Source of the DNA: Emiliania huxleyi CCMP1516
Taxonomy: Eukaryota; Haptophyta; Isochrysidales; Noelaerhabdaceae
Assembly (NCBI RefSeq): GCF_000372725.1
Contig: NW_005200881.1
Span: 478,112 to 542,111, forward strand
Reading direction: 5' to 3'
Length of the DNA: 64,000 bases
Below, piece by piece: positions 8,233-19,600 of this stretch (its first letter is position 1; every line of letters begins with the position of its first letter). The position numbers were made by a program, and so were the translations under genes. The notes beneath the pieces were generated by a model that searched no databases, was not told where the DNA came from, and saw only the letters and a program-made list of their open reading frames with translations.

Positions 8233-11200
8233 CTAAGCGAGAACAGGGCTCGCGTAACGCGGGGCGCGAACTGGCGCCCGCCCCCAGCCGCCGCGCGCCT
8301 TGCGGGCGGATCGCGCCGGCGTCGTGCTGCGCGGCGGTGCGAGACCCACGCGAGGGAGGAGAGGCCCGGCGGCACGAGGGGTGGTCGGCTGCTCACTCGG
8401 AGGCGTGTGCGGCGCGCCCAGGCTGGAGTCGAGTGGGTAGAGCCCCCCCATGATGGGGGTGACGGGCGGCACCTCGCCTGCCGCACCGGCGCCGACGGGG
8501 TAGAGCCCGCCGGACGGGGCGCCGGGCGGAACGTCGGCTGCCACACCGGGATCAACGGGGTAGAGCGCGCCCGTGGGCGTGCTTGGGGGCATGGCAGCCG
8601 CGAGGCGCGGCGTCGTCTGGTGAGCGACCGGCGGAGGGGCGGAGTTGCCGGGTGTCGCGGGAGTTGGGGCGGCGGAGTCATACGCAGAAGGCCCGGGCGC
8701 CGCGGCCTTTGCCGACCGGTCAAAGGGAGGGGTGGCGCTGTGCCCATGCCACGCAACCCCATTGCCGGCGGCAACCTCGGCGGCGGGCGGCGGCTGCGCG
8801 GCCTGCGTGGCCAAGCTACGGCCGAGCTCCTCTGCGCGCGCCTCTGCCGCCGCCAGGCTGGCCTCCGCCTGCAGAGCGCGCGCCTCAAGCGCCGACCGCT
8901 GCTCCGCCATCGCCCTTTCGTGCCGCGCCTCCGCCTCGGCTGCCCTCGCCTCCGCCCTCGCCTCCGCCTCCGCCGCGGCCGCACCGCCGCCGCCTGCCGC
9001 CATCGCCAAAGCCGGCGCCCCCACGTTGCTGGGCGCGTCGAGACTGCCGCTGCCGGCGCCAGCGTCGGCGCTCGGGTCGGCGCTCGCATGCGCCAGCGCG
9101 AGGATGAGCGCGGCGAACACGGCAGCGGCGATCGCGTTCACCCCTCCCGCCCACCCAGCCGGAGCCAGGCCCTGCTTCAGATCGACGCCGAGGTCGAGCC
9201 GCGCAGCAGGGGCGAGCACCGCCCCGACAAACTCTTGCCCGCCGCGGCTAGCGGCCGTGGCGGCCGCCACGGCTGCCAAGATCGCCGCCCAGAGCGGGGG
9301 AAGCAGCGCAGAGCGCTGGCTGTCAGGGGCGGCGGCGGCCACCGATGCCGCGAGCGCGCGGGCGACGAGGAGCAGGAGGAGCGCCGCCATGAATAGAGCC
9401 ACCGGCAGATCGGCGAGGCTCGCGACGGAGGCGGTGGCGGCGAGCCGGCGAGCGAGCAGCAGCAGCAGCACGCGCGCCTGCGCAGGGCAAGGAGGGGGAG
9501 CAGCGTCGGGGGGAGAGCTGTCGCGGCGAGCAATGGAGGGAGCAACGCGTGGCTGCTGTAACGGCGGCAGCAAGGAGCTCAGTGCCGCCTGCGGCACGCC
9601 CGCCGGCGCGGCGACGGTGATGGTTGCGGCGAGCAGCAGCGGCAGCGTTGCGCGCGAGCAGCCCGGCACGAGAAGCACGCCGAGCGCCGCCTGCGCGCAG
9701 GAGAGGGCGAAGCGTCGGTGGGGCAGTGGAGGCGCCTCCCGTGCCGCTAGGCGTGCGGCAGAGCCTGCATCGCGAGGCCGGCCGGCAGCATCTCAACGCG
9801 CGGCCGGCGGAGCGTGCGAAGAGCGGTTGGCGCCATGAGCAGCGCAACCACGCCCGCGGCGAGCGGCACCGCCCACCGCGGCGGCGGCGTGTGTGCCGCC
9901 TCCGCCGCCGGCGCGTCAGGGTCGGCGTGCGATGCGGGAGGGGCAAAGAACGCAGAACCCAGCGACCAAACTGAGGCGCCGCTCGCCGCGCAATCGCCGG
10001 CTGCAAAAGCGCTCGCGAAGCGGCCGCTGAAGTCGGTCGGCTCGGCGCCGATGGCGGCGGCAATCGACGGACTCGGCTCATCGCCCTCCGTGCCCGCCAA
10101 CCTGTCCGCCACGCGGGACGCGACATCCGGCAGCAGTGGACCTAGAGAGAGCGACAAGCGGCGGGTGAGGGCAGTGTGGTGGCAGCCGCTCGGAGAGAGC
10201 GAGCGACGGCGGGCCAGCACACAAGCTCGCGAGCAAAAGAAATAGCCGCACAGCAGAGAAGCGACGGCCCGCCGCGCCGGCAAGCGGCGGCGGCGATGGG
10301 TGGCCCACTGCCCCGCCCCACCCGGTCGGCTCCTCGCGCTGCCTGCCGCCGCCGCCGCGCCGCCGCAGCCCCGCCCCTCCCGCGCCTTGCATGGCGCCGT
10401 AGCCGACGCCGTCGCCCTCGTCGTGGCCGCCTCCGCGCCACCCCTCGTCGTCGGCCCGGCGCTTGGCGGCGCCCACCTCGTCGTTGTCGAAGCAGTGCTC
10501 CCCGACCAGGTGGAGGAGCGGCAAGGGCAGGAAAGGCAGCAGCGGCGGCGCGCAGCGGCAAAAGAGGCCGAGCGAAGCGGCGCATGCGTGCGGCCAGCGC
10601 GCGCGCGCGAGGGCGAGAGAGGCGACGAGGGCCGCCCCGAGCAGGCTGAGCGAGGCGCTGCCGCCGCACGCGTGCCGCGCCGCGAGCAGCTCGTCTGCCG
10701 GGGCGGCGCCGCGGGGAGGCGCGAGCAGGCCGTCGTCGAGGAGGGCGCCGACGGCAAAGGTGGCGACGAGCGCGCCCGCTTCGGCGCCGCGCCGCGCGCG
10801 CGGAGCGGCGCGGCTGTACAGCGCGAGCGCGGCGGCGGTGGCGACGCAGCGGAGCAGGTGGGGCAGCCGCGAGGCTGCGCCTCCGCCCGGCGCGCCTCCG
10901 CCAAGCGCGCCTCCGCCAGGCGCCAGGCCGGCGATCGCCCACGCCTCGACTCCGTCGTCGAGCACGCAAGCGCGCGCGTCGCCTCCACCCGCGAGCGAAA
11001 GCAGCCGCTGCATCGAAGAGGCCGGGAGCAGCACGGCGGGCGCGGCGGCGGCGGCGAAGAAGGGCTGCAGGTGCGGCGAGCGGGCGAGGAGTGCGGCGCC
11101 GGAGAGGGCAAGCATGGGCAGCAGCGACCGCTGGTTGGCGGCCGCGGCGGGATCGTGCGCGCTCGCGTCGCCGCCGGCGAGCGCAGAGAGCGCGGTGGCC

Positions 11201-13344
11201 GCCCCCCGCGCAGTGGCGGCGGCGGCGGAGGCGGCGGCGGCGGCGGCGGCGGCGGCGCGCTCGGCGATGGAGGGTCCGGCGGGGGGCGGCGGATCGGCGG
11301 GGGCGGGGTCGGGAAGCGGAGCCGGTGATGACGCGGGCAGGGGAGGGTCCTCGTCGCCCGCCGGCGGCGCGTCTGCGGGAGAGGGCGCCTCGATGGAGGG
11401 GGGCGCCTCCTCGTGCGCCTCCTCCGACGGGGCGGGCGGGGGCTGCTCCTCGGGCGGCTCAACCTCCTCGGGGGGGCCGCCGGGCGCGGGCGCCTCGCCG
11501 TCGATACCGCCGTCGAGCGCGTCGCCGTAGGCGTACGGGTCAAGGGGCGGCTCGTCGAGGGGCGGCTCGTCCGCACCCGCGACATCCTCCCCCGGACGGG
11601 CGGGCGGCCCTGGCGGCGCCTCCTCTCCCGCCTCCTCGGGCGGCGCGGCGGGCGGCAACGGCTCGGGGGCGCCGGCGCCGCCGTCGTGGCTGTCGGCCTC
11701 CTCGAGAGTCTCTTCCTCCGGCTCGGGCGCCGTCTCGGGCGCTGTCTCGGGCGCTGTCTCAGGCGCTGTCTCAGGCGCTGTCTCAGGCGCGCCCGGAGGG
11801 TGCAAAGCGGGCCCTTCCGGCGGCGAGGAGAAGGGCAGAGGAGCTGGCGCCTCCTCCGGCGCCTCCTCCTCCTCCGGCGGAGCTTGCGCGGGCGCCGCTG
11901 GCGCGTGTCCGCCAAGCCGAGGGTCGTGCGGCGCTGCCGCTGGAGGCAAGCTGGCGAGGTCGCGGCTGCCGACCGGTTCTCCGCCGTTGACCTGCTCCGC
12001 CACGGCGTCGAAAAAGAGCTCCGCCTCCTCCTGCAGCGCGCGGCCCGCGTCCGCCACGCCCGCCACTTCAAAGACGACCGCGGTCGAGCCTGCGGAGAGG
12101 GAGAGGACCGAGACGGCCTCCTCCTCCACGGCGAGGGGGCGGGAGATGTCGCTCGCGAAGGCGGCGTCGAAGGCTGCGCGCTGCGCGGTGGCGAGCGCGA
12201 AGTCGACCTCGAGGGTGATGGTCGCGCGGCTGGCGGTGCCGTTCGGCGGAAGCTGCGGCCGTGGCGGTGCAAGCGCCTCCTCTGCGCTCGCGTCGGGCGG
12301 CGGGGGCCGCGAGGGAGGCAGAGCGCCTGCTGCCTCGCCGGCACCGGGCGGCGCGGCGGGCAGAGGGGAGGCAGGAGGGAGGTCGGAGACCTCCGACGCT
12401 GCCATCGCCGCGTCCATCGCCGCCTCCTCCGCACGCGCCGCCTCGGCGGCGGCCTCCTCCTCGGCTCGCCGCGCCGCCTCCGCCGCCGCGTTGAGCTCCG
12501 CCTCCGCCTCCGCCTCCGCCTCCGCCTTGGCGACCTCCGCCTGGGCGGCCTCCTTGAGACGCGCGAGTCGCGAACGAGTCGTCTCCGCCTCCGCCTTGGC
12601 CTTTAGATTCGCGTCCAGCCGGCGCGCCGCCTCCGCCTCGGCCGCGGTAATATCGGCCCCTCCCTCCGCCTCTGCCTGCGCCTTTGCCGCCTCCGCAGCC
12701 GCCTCCGCAGCCGCCTCCGCATAGGCTGCCTCCTCCGCCTCCTTTGGCGCCACTGCCTCCACCTCGGCTGACTCTACCGCAACCGCCTCTGCTGCCGCAG
12801 CCTCGGCCGCCGCTGCCGCCTCTGCGGCGGCCGGCGGCGCCCCCGCGTCCATCCCGGTGCGCTCTAGCGGCGGCGGCGCCTCTTCCTCTGTCGTCCTTGC
12901 CCGCATCTCGTCTTTCAGCGTGTCTGGAACAATCTCCTCCTCGTCGTCATCGTCGTCGTCGTCCTCCTCCTCCACTATCTGCTCCTCCTCCTCCTCCTCC
13001 TCCTCCTCCTCCTCCTCCTCCTCCTCCAAGTGCACCTCGTCCTCCAGGTGCACCTTTCCTGCTCCTCCGGCCGGTGGTTTGGTGCCCGGGCGCCGCGGCC
13101 ACTGGGGAAAGCCCGACGAGCGGGGCTGCACCGTTTGACCGACAGTCGGCAGTGGCGCCGCGGGCGGCGTTAGAGGCGTCGGACGCCGCTCCTCGCTGTC
13201 GCTGCTGTCGGCCGGCGGAGCGTCGGGTGCCGCGATGTCTTCCAGCGAGACTGGCGGCGAGGCGCCGGGCGAGGCCAGGTCAGGCCGAGGGGAGTCGGCG
13301 GCCACCGCCGCCGCCGCGGTGGCCAGCAGCAGCGCCCTGAGCAT
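8233..13344 (-). CDS. Large acidic, Ala/Glu/Pro-rich multi-helix membrane protein (1,597 aa, 3 exons)
   Basis: Exons 13344-10386, 10141-9765 and 9690-8233 join in phase through two GC-AG introns (10385-10142 and 9764-9691). The N-terminus MLRALLLATAAAAVAADSPR is a signal peptide. Next come a poly-Glu/poly-Asp tract (about residues 105-140), long Ala/Glu coiled-coil segments, a globular block (TITLEVDFALATAQRAAF to FDAVAEQVNGG) like extracellular beta-rich domains of algal and oomycete proteins, a Pro/Glu-rich linker with five APET repeats, and several hydrophobic helices. Exon 3 adds at least three more hydrophobic helices, a second A/E/R coiled coil and a tail with three GxLYPV/L-type repeats. 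It is probably a secretory-pathway or plastid-membrane protein. Function is unknown. Two adjacent genes cannot be fully excluded. Confidence 0.6.
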
Positions 13345-13588
13345 TACTGGCCGAGCGGCGCTGGGAGCCACCTCACCCGTACCTCTTTCTTTTTTGTGAA
13401 GGGTAAGGGGGGTTTTACGAGAGGAGTGCCGATTGGTTTTGTTGTAGGTGTGATGTTGGTGGTGATTTGGTTTTGGTGTGCTGAGGATGGGAGGTTGAGA
13501 GGCGTGGTTTAGGATAGAGACGGGGGAGGACTGGTGTGCATGGCGAACGGGGGTGCGAGAGGGAGGTGGGAGGTGCACAAAAGGGTTC

Positions 13589-13670
13589 TGCTATGGACGG
13601 GGTTCGAACCCGCGAGGCTTTCGCCAGCTGAGCTTAAGTCAGCCTCCTTAGACCACTCGGACACCATAGC
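13589..13670 (-). tRNA. tRNA-Leu (anticodon UAA)
   Basis: Read on the minus strand: acceptor GCTATGG pairs with CCATAGC, discriminator A, anticodon arm GCTGA-CTTAAGC-TCAGC with anticodon TAA, a long variable arm as in class II tRNAs, and T-arm GCGGGTTCGAACCCCGT. No intron; 82 nt including the discriminator. Confidence 0.93.
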
Positions 13671-13718
13671 CCTCGACGGAATCGAACCGGGGACCACGCA
13701 GCTGCGCCGATGGCGAGG
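13671..13718 (-). pseudogene. tRNA 3'-half remnant
   Basis: Immediately upstream of tRNA-Leu on the same strand is a good T-arm plus acceptor-like tail (GGTCCCCGGTTCGATTCC, then GTCGAGG), but no matching D- and anticodon arms. It is either a truncated tRNA copy or a tRNA-derived repeat head. Confidence 0.35.
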
Positions 13719-13737
13719 TTGCATCGGAGCAAAAATG

Positions 13738-14058
13738 CGCGTGGATTTCAGCAGACTCGGGGCGGACGAGTCAGAGGCGCTTCTATAGGCAAAAAGTATT
13801 ATAAAAAAGGGTGGAGGTGTGTGTATAAAGAGAGATTATACCTTGGTATATTGTTAGCCGCGTTATGTATCCGTCTTGACCCACCCCTTTCCATACGCCT
13901 GGTCTTTGACCCATCCCTTTCCAGTCGCGTGGATTTCAGCAGACTCGGGGCGGACGAGTCAGAGGCGCTTCTATAGGCAAAAAGTATTATAAAAATGAAG
14001 GGTGGAGGTGTGTGTATAAAGAGAGATTATACCTTGGTATATTGTTAGCCGCGTTATG
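13738..14058. repeat. Direct duplication of about 130 bp
   Basis: 13738-13868 recurs at 13925-14058: both carry GTGGATTTCAGCAGACTCGG, CTATAGGCAAAAAGTATTAT and GAGATTATACCTTGGTATAT, ending at GTTAGCCGCGTTATG. Between them (13869-13924) is a compact version of the gene fragment that is split by the 14143-15169 insertion. Confidence 0.85.
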
Positions 14059-14142
14059 TTTTTCTTGACCCACTTCGCGTCGTAGTACTGCGCCCCCATC
14101 CACTTCCAGCCCGTATCCGTCTTGACCCACCCCTTTCCATAC
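14059..14142 (-). pseudogene. Gene fragment, 3' piece of an interrupted reading frame
   Basis: On the minus strand this reads KYGKGWVKTDTGWKWMGAQ and continues YYDAKWVKKN before running into the duplicated repeat. It continues the fragment ending DQAY at 15170. A neighbouring compact copy (13869-13924) preserves the joined order TGKGWVKDQAYGKGWVKTDT. Confidence 0.5.
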
Positions 14143-15169
14143 TTGGAGCACTTGGAGTGCAGTTGGTAGCCTCACATCCAGGGCCGGGGAGCTCAGAAGC
14201 GCACCCAGCGGGCCGGATGATCGGGATCGGGCTACGGGCTAGAGAGCCCTGACCCCTAAGAGCTAAGTAAGGGGGGGGTGCGCGGTCGCAGGGCCATAAC
14301 ACGTCTCCGAGGGTTGGCTCCGTGTACCGGGTTTCCCCTTAACTGCAGAACGCCGCCCCTCTACTCGGAGCTAAAGAATACTCTCCGAGGGATAGTACCG
14401 CGCTCCGGGTTTCCCCTAGCAGCAGAACGCCCCCTCTACTCGGAGCTAGTGGACACGACACTAGCTAGTGATACGAGAATACGTACCGCCCCCGCGCAAC
14501 TACTCGACGATAATACGAGAATACGCAGCTGCGAGACGCCTATAAAGAAACAGCGAGGTAAAGTTCGGCGGCTATGATAAACCGAAAGTTGTCGTAAAAC
14601 GCGGGCGAAAGCAAAGCAGAGGGCGGGCGCTTTCTGCCGCAGCGATGCCCGCAGCCTGTCGAGCAGCTTCCGCGGCGCACATGCGCCGCGGGGTTGAACG
14701 ACAGCCGCGCCTCTCGAGCCACCCGTGCCACGCGCGGCGACGCGCACCCTGCGCGCCAGTCGGCGCACTGGCAGTACTGCACCAGCCAGCACGGCGTGGA
14801 GCAATGCATCCAGGGCATTGTGTTGGGCGCCAGCCAGCATGCCTCAGCACAGAGCAAGAGCGCATCAGCGCACCCTGGCGCAGCACCAGCTCGCCTCCAA
14901 TCAGGCACTCTCACCACTGCACAGCCGCCCACGAGCGCCCGCAGCTGCACTGCTCAACGCTCAAGCTCAGGAGCCTCCCCTTGTTGTCGCAGCTTTGTGC
15001 AGTGCAGCGTGCGAGCAGCGCAGCGCCAGGCAGACCCGTGGCACGCCCGGGCGGCTGTGGGACGGAGGCCCGCCGAGCGAGTGCGAGCCGCATCGGCGGC
15101 CATGTCTCCCGCAGCCGCGAGCGAGCGGTGCAAAGAGGCAGCGTCGCGCATGCTTTTCCGTAACGGGAA
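14143..15169. mobile_element. Insertion of about 1.0 kb with a 5-bp target duplication
   Basis: CATAC occurs on both sides (14138-14142 and 15170-15174), while the uninterrupted copy at 13887-13897 has a single CATAC, so 14143-15169 looks inserted. No terminal inverted repeats and no transposase were seen. Inside, 14300-14450 carries two roughly 75-bp tandem units (each with GGGTTTCCCCT and CCCCTCTACTCGGAGCTA). The rest has no recognised gene. Confidence 0.5.
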
Positions 15170-15545
15170 CATACGCCTGGTCTTTGACCCATCCCTTTCC
15201 AGTCGAGTGGTCGAGCGGCCCGTCCACCTGCCGGCCACGCTCCTTGCACCCCACGACTCCCGTCAACGCCTTGTCCAGCGTGTTTCCAAACCCGTAGAGG
15301 TGGCCCACCGACGCCACATATTGCCACCATTGTCCCACGAGCCCCTCCCCGCCGTCGTCGACTTGATGAGCGAGTTCCAGCACTTGACCTCGTAGTACGT
15401 AGTGCACGTCCCGCATCGTGGCGAAGTCGCCGCCGATCTCGCAGATGTCAGTCACGGACGTGTCGTTGAGGTGCCGCGTCACCTCGGGCTTTTCCTGTCC
15501 CCGAGGATGATGCTGCCAACCGAGCCCGCCCGGATGGCATTCTGG
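15170..15545 (-). pseudogene. Gene fragment, 5' piece of an interrupted reading frame
   Basis: Clear minus-strand coding texture: HLNDTSVTDICEIGGDFATM, then RDVHYVLRGQVLELAHQ, VGQWWQYVASVGHLYGFGN, TLDKALTGVVGCKERGRQ and DHSTGKGWVKDQAY. A splice acceptor (GGACAG) may precede it near 15500, so this was one exon of a longer gene. It is cut by the insertion at 15169. The family is not recognised. Confidence 0.45.
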
Positions 15546-15735
15546 GCGGCCCTTGCACCCCGTTGTGCTTGGAGGTGAACGCCGAGCGCGGAGGCAGCAC
15601 CGCGACTCGACCAAATCACTGCGCGCGAAAGAAAGACGCCGCTCTGCTGGCGCCCCTCTCGACAGGAACGGAAAAAGAATCCTCCTCGGCGCCGCCGCCT
15701 GGCGTAGGTGGATCGGCAGCCGCCAAACGTGTGCA

Positions 15736-17393
15736 ATGCCGATCCCACTCCTCCTCCTCCTCCTGGCCCAACATACTGCCACGGCACTCAGGCTGCCGCC
15801 ACCGCCGCTGCCGCACCTGACTCCTGCCGCGCTGGCTGCGCTCGCGGGGCTCGTCGTGAGCACGCAGCGGCCGGCGCTGTCATCCACACCTCCGGCGCAG
15901 ACGTCCGCCACTCTGCGGCCCTCGGCGGCGTCGCAGCCGTCCGCCGCCGCGCTGCAGAGTTCGGCGCGCGACGAGGCAGGGCTGCAGACCGTGTTCGACG
16001 AGGACATGAATGGCTACCTCGTCTTCAAGGACGCCGCCGCCTCGCCAAAGCTGCAGCGCTTCCGTTTCACCGGGCGTGTCAGCTCCGACCTCGAGGTGGC
16101 TCAGGCTGGGCTGCTCGCGGGCACTGCCGTCGAGGTTGGTCGCGTCATCGTGATGCACCCTCTCGACACCATCCGGGCTCTCTCTCTCTCTGTCTCTGCG
16201 TCGGCGGAGCGGGCGGCACCTCTCGCACGAGGCTCTCCTCGTGCGGCCTGTAGGCGCGGCAGCAGTCGGCGCAGAGCCGCGCGCTGCGGCGCGAGGACCT
16301 CGCCACAGCGCTGAGCGTCCTCAACCTCAACGCCACCGTCGCCGGCAGGGAGGCCGCCAGCGCCACCGCCGCGCCGCCCGCCCCTTCGCCGCCCCCGCCC
16401 GCGCCTTCGCCGCCGCCGGCCCGCCTGCTGTACGAGCGCCCGTGGGAGGGGCTCGACGCCGCGCTCCTCACGTCGGCGCCTCAAGGGGCAGTCTTCTGGG
16501 CGGTCAAGGACGTGGTGCGGCGGGAGATGCTGGCGCGGCTCGGCATCACGGCCGGAAGCGGTACGCTCTTCCTGCAGTACTTCACGCCGCAGTACACGTC
16601 GCCGCCGCCGCTGCCGGCGTGGGCGGTCGCGCTCGGCCTCGACTGGCGCGCGATCGCGACGCTCGTGGCGGTGGCGGCGGGCGAGGTTGCCTACTGGCTG
16701 GTGCGGGCCCCCACCGAGGTGCAAAAGACGAGGGCGCAGCTGAGCGCGCTCGTGCTCGACGGCGAGGAAGACGCCGCTGCAGGCGGCGGCGGTGCGAGCA
16801 GCGAGCGCGGTGCGCGCGGTGCGGACGGCGAGGGCGGTGCGGGCGGCGAGGGCGGTGCGGGCGGCGAGGGCGGCGGCGCGGGAGGAGGCCTCGCCTCGCG
16901 GGCCGCCTCGCGCCTCGCGTCGGCGCTCTCCGTCTTCGACGCGTACCCGCTGCTCGCGCTGTGCGACCTGCCGACGGTCGTGCTGCGCGTCTACTTCTTC
17001 CTGCTCCTCCGGCTCGCGGGCGGGGCCGACTACCTGGTCGGCCTGGACTCGCTGACGGCCGACCTGCTCCTCTACACGGCGGCCTCCGTCGCCGCAAACG
17101 GGCTGACGACGCCGCTCGAGGTCGTGCGCACGCGCCTGCTGCTGCAGCGCTCGGGCAGCTCCGCCACGCAGTACGCCGGCATCACCGACGCGCTCGCCAC
17201 GATCTACAGGGAGGAGGGCGCGGCGGCCCTGTTCCGCGGCCTGCCGGTGCGGCTGGCATGGAATGGGCTCTGGGTGGGCGCAATCTTGGGCGTGCAGCGC
17301 GCCTACTATGCCGACGCGCAAACCTTCTTCTTGACGGTCGTGGGCGAGGCGGCCGAGGCGCTTGCCAGGCCGCTTCGTAGTAGTGTGTTTTAG
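15736..17393 (+). CDS. Mitochondrial-carrier-family transporter, probably plastid-targeted
   Basis: Exons 15736-16176 and 16254-17393 (526 aa) are joined by GC-AG intron 16177-16253. The splice rebuilds the first carrier signature as HPLDTIRAR; the other two signatures are APTEVQKTR (about residue 300) and TPLEVVRTR (about residue 434). All three PX[DE]XX[RK] motifs of the solute-carrier-25 family are therefore present, one per repeat. The N-terminus MPIPLLLLLLAQHTATAL is hydrophobic and followed by a Pro/Ser-rich leader, which suggests a plastid-type bipartite target. A Gly/Ala-rich insert lies between repeats 2 and 3. Substrate cannot be told; S-adenosylmethionine and nucleotide carriers of plastid envelopes are possibilities. 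Confidence 0.85.
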
Positions 17394-17537
17394 TGTGTGT
17401 CGCGCAGCGCGCGATATGTTTTGTTTGGTGCGCCACAAAGAGTATAATACACCCCCCTGGCCCTGCGCCCCTCCCTCTCCGGTGCTCCGCCGACAAAAAA
17501 GACCGCATCTCGCGCCGCGGGGACCGCGTTTTGCTCC

Positions 17538-17650
17538 TTTACCGCGTCCCTTTTGTCCCTTTTGGTGGCCCTCTTTGCTCCCTTTTCCCTCGCCGCGTAA
17601 CTTGCCCCCCTTTTGAAAACTTTTAATTTGTTTCTTTAGATCCTTTTTTT
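17538..17650. repeat. Pyrimidine-rich dispersed repeat, copy 2
   Basis: Same order of motifs as 5929-6050 (CGCGTCCCTTTTGTCCCTTT through CCCCTTTTGAAAACTT). It lies downstream of the carrier gene. Confidence 0.7.
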
Positions 17651-17842
17651 ACCCATTACCCATTCAATAGTAGAGGTGTCCGTTATATATCTAATTATTT
17701 ATTTTGGCTGCCAGTCTCTCAAAAACTCTCTCAAAAGTCTCATTTCACGGCACACACCTCGGGGGGCGGGGCGAGAGAGTAATCGAGTCTCGAGAATTTG
17801 AGAGGAATATGCGGTAGAGTTTACTCTACTAAAAACAGCAAA

Positions 17843-18421
17843 TCAAGTAGCTCGACTAGACGGCGCGTTGCTGTTGACACCGGACCGGTGCCGCACTCGC
17901 ACTACCACTGCTGGAAGTTCCTCCACAGGCATCATCTTCCAAAGCATGGCGGCGGCGCCGTCCGAGGCGCGCACTGCTCGATCGTGCGTATGCACACTGC
18001 GCACGCGTAGCACGACTTGCTTCTGTGCCCGCTGGCCCAACCTACCCTCCGTTCGACGGCACGGGGCAACGATTTCGGCTGCTCTCGCCGCCGCCGGAGT
18101 AAAGTAGGCACAAATGGGCTCGCGGCCGGTCCTATCCACGAACTCGCCCAGCCGGAGAAGGAAGCGACCGCAATGGTACGAGCCGCCGGCGGCCTTTGAG
18201 ACGGGGACGAAGAACCAGCGCGCGCGTTGTGCGGCCGCATGCGCCACCATTGCATGCGCTTCCGCAGCCTCGGCGGCAGCAATCTGGAGACATCGCTTGA
18301 GGTCGCAATGGCGGATCGCACGCACCGGGGCGGCACGCGACCAAGCAGCCATGTCGTCTCGACTCGCCTCTGTTGCGAGCGACAGGAGCCCAGAAAGCCG
18401 CTCGAGGCCCGCGTCGAGCAT
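17843..18421 (-). CDS. Hypothetical protein (192 aa)
   Basis: Open frame from a true ATG (18421) to a stop at 17843. The first half is helical and Ala/Arg-rich (LSLATEASRDDMAAWSRAA), the middle has WFFVPVSKAAGGSYHCGRF, and a His/Arg-rich tail follows. No family is recognised. It is bounded downstream by AT-rich DNA and upstream by the long repeat starting at 18512. Confidence 0.38.
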   Translation of the reverse strand: MLDAGLERLSGLLSLATEASRDDMAAWSRAAPVRAIRHCDLKRCLQIAAAEAAEAHAMVAHAAAQRARWFFVPVSKAAGGSYHCGRFLLRLGEFVDRTGREPICAYFTPAAARAAEIVAPCRRTEGRLGQRAQKQVVLRVRSVHTHDRAVRASDGAAAMLWKMMPVEELPAVVVRVRHRSGVNSNAPSSRAT

Positions 18422-18511
18422 CGGACTGCAACGCGATCACACGCACAACGCTCCTGCCCTGGAAGTGAGGAAGTCGCGACCACCGGCTGGGCATCTGTTA
18501 CACAAAATAAA

Positions 18512-19600
18512 TATAACGCGCGGGCCCTCAGCGGAGCTGGGAAGAGGACCGCCGCAAGCGGCGTGGCGTGGAGCGGTTGTGCATCCCTCCGGGGGCCCCT
18601 CTGCGCCGGGGAGGCGTTGTTGGAGGCTAGGACGCAAGCGTCCGTCGCCCTTTTCAAACTCGGGGCCCACTCCGCTACGCTCCGACCCGAATTTGGAGGG
18701 CCTAAAAGTTTAAGGTGTTGCGGCGCAAAAGGGGTCGGACACCGGGCGCAGCTCATGCTAAGAGCTAGAAGAGGAGATAGAGAGAACAACCACCCTGTCC
18801 CGTTATTGCGTACACCAACACCACAAAACGCTCTATCTCTCCTGTCCTCACTCAGGGGGGTCACAACTACCGAGTCCCTCGACTAGCGCAGCTGGAGACG
18901 CTCCCCCTCAATCGGCATCCACCCCCACCCGCTCCAGCCCCACTTCTGCTGCCGAGAGAGCTGAATCGAAGCAAGCGAGCCATTGCATCTTGGCGTGCTC
19001 CTGGAGCGCGGCTTTCTGCTTGGCGGCCACGAGCACGGCGGAGTCGGCGTCGTGGCGGCCACGAGCACGGCGGAGTCGGCGTCGTAGCGCGCAATCGTTC
19101 CCGCTCATCGCCCATTCCTCCCACGTGACGTGTGTCGGCCGCGATTCGATGTCGCCACCTTCATCGCCAACGAGGACTCCCTCGACTGCAGGGGGGCTCC
19201 GGCGCGGGGAGGGACTCCGCCTGCTGCGCTGGCCGACTGCGCCCTCCTCCTCCATGGGCTCGATCCGATTCCGCAGCGGCGGTGCTGCGCGGGAGGCGGC
19301 CGCGGGCACGCTGGCCTCCATCAGCGGCTTTCCCTCAGTTGCTCCGAAAGTTTGATTTGGCGTTCTTGGTTTCAATTTTACGGATGTCTTGCCACCAGCT
19401 GTGAAGGCTTGCCCGGGCGCCGTGTTGACCGCCGGACGAGAAGTTTGCGTCGCCGAACGAAAATCCGACGATATGCACGAATTTTAATTATATTTTTCGT
19501 GTGGGGGTATGTCATGTAGTTGCCAATGGTACCGCGTCTGCGACGCGGGCGCCTTGCGGGCAGAGCCCTTAGCCACCCTTATGTCTTGCGCGGTCAAAAA
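18512..19600. repeat. Long dispersed repeat of about 1.09 kb, copy 1
   Basis: Nearly identical to 43720-45680 once two insertions in that copy are removed. Shared ends are TATAACGCGCGGGCCCTC (left) and TTGCGCGGTCAAAA (right), with unrelated flanks, so this is a mobile or recently duplicated unit. It contains a 32-bp tandem duplication (GCGGCCACGAGCACGGCGGA type) near 19020-19085 and no transposase. Confidence 0.85.
18908..19321 (-). CDS. ORF carried by the long repeat (137 aa)
   Basis: The same ORF is kept in the second copy (44903-45316). It starts MEASVPAAASRAAPPLRNR and contains SRPTHVTWEEWAMSGNDCAL and KQKAALQEHAKMQWLACFDS. A 32-bp tandem duplication sits inside and shifts the frame relative to an alternative C-terminus rich in Trp (KWGWSGWGW). 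The ORF may therefore be a damaged form of an element-encoded protein. Family unknown. Confidence 0.35.
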   Translation of the reverse strand: MEASVPAAASRAAPPLRNRIEPMEEEGAVGQRSRRSPSPRRSPPAVEGVLVGDEGGDIESRPTHVTWEEWAMSGNDCALRRRLRRARGRHDADSAVLVAAKQKAALQEHAKMQWLACFDSALSAAEVGLERVGVDAD

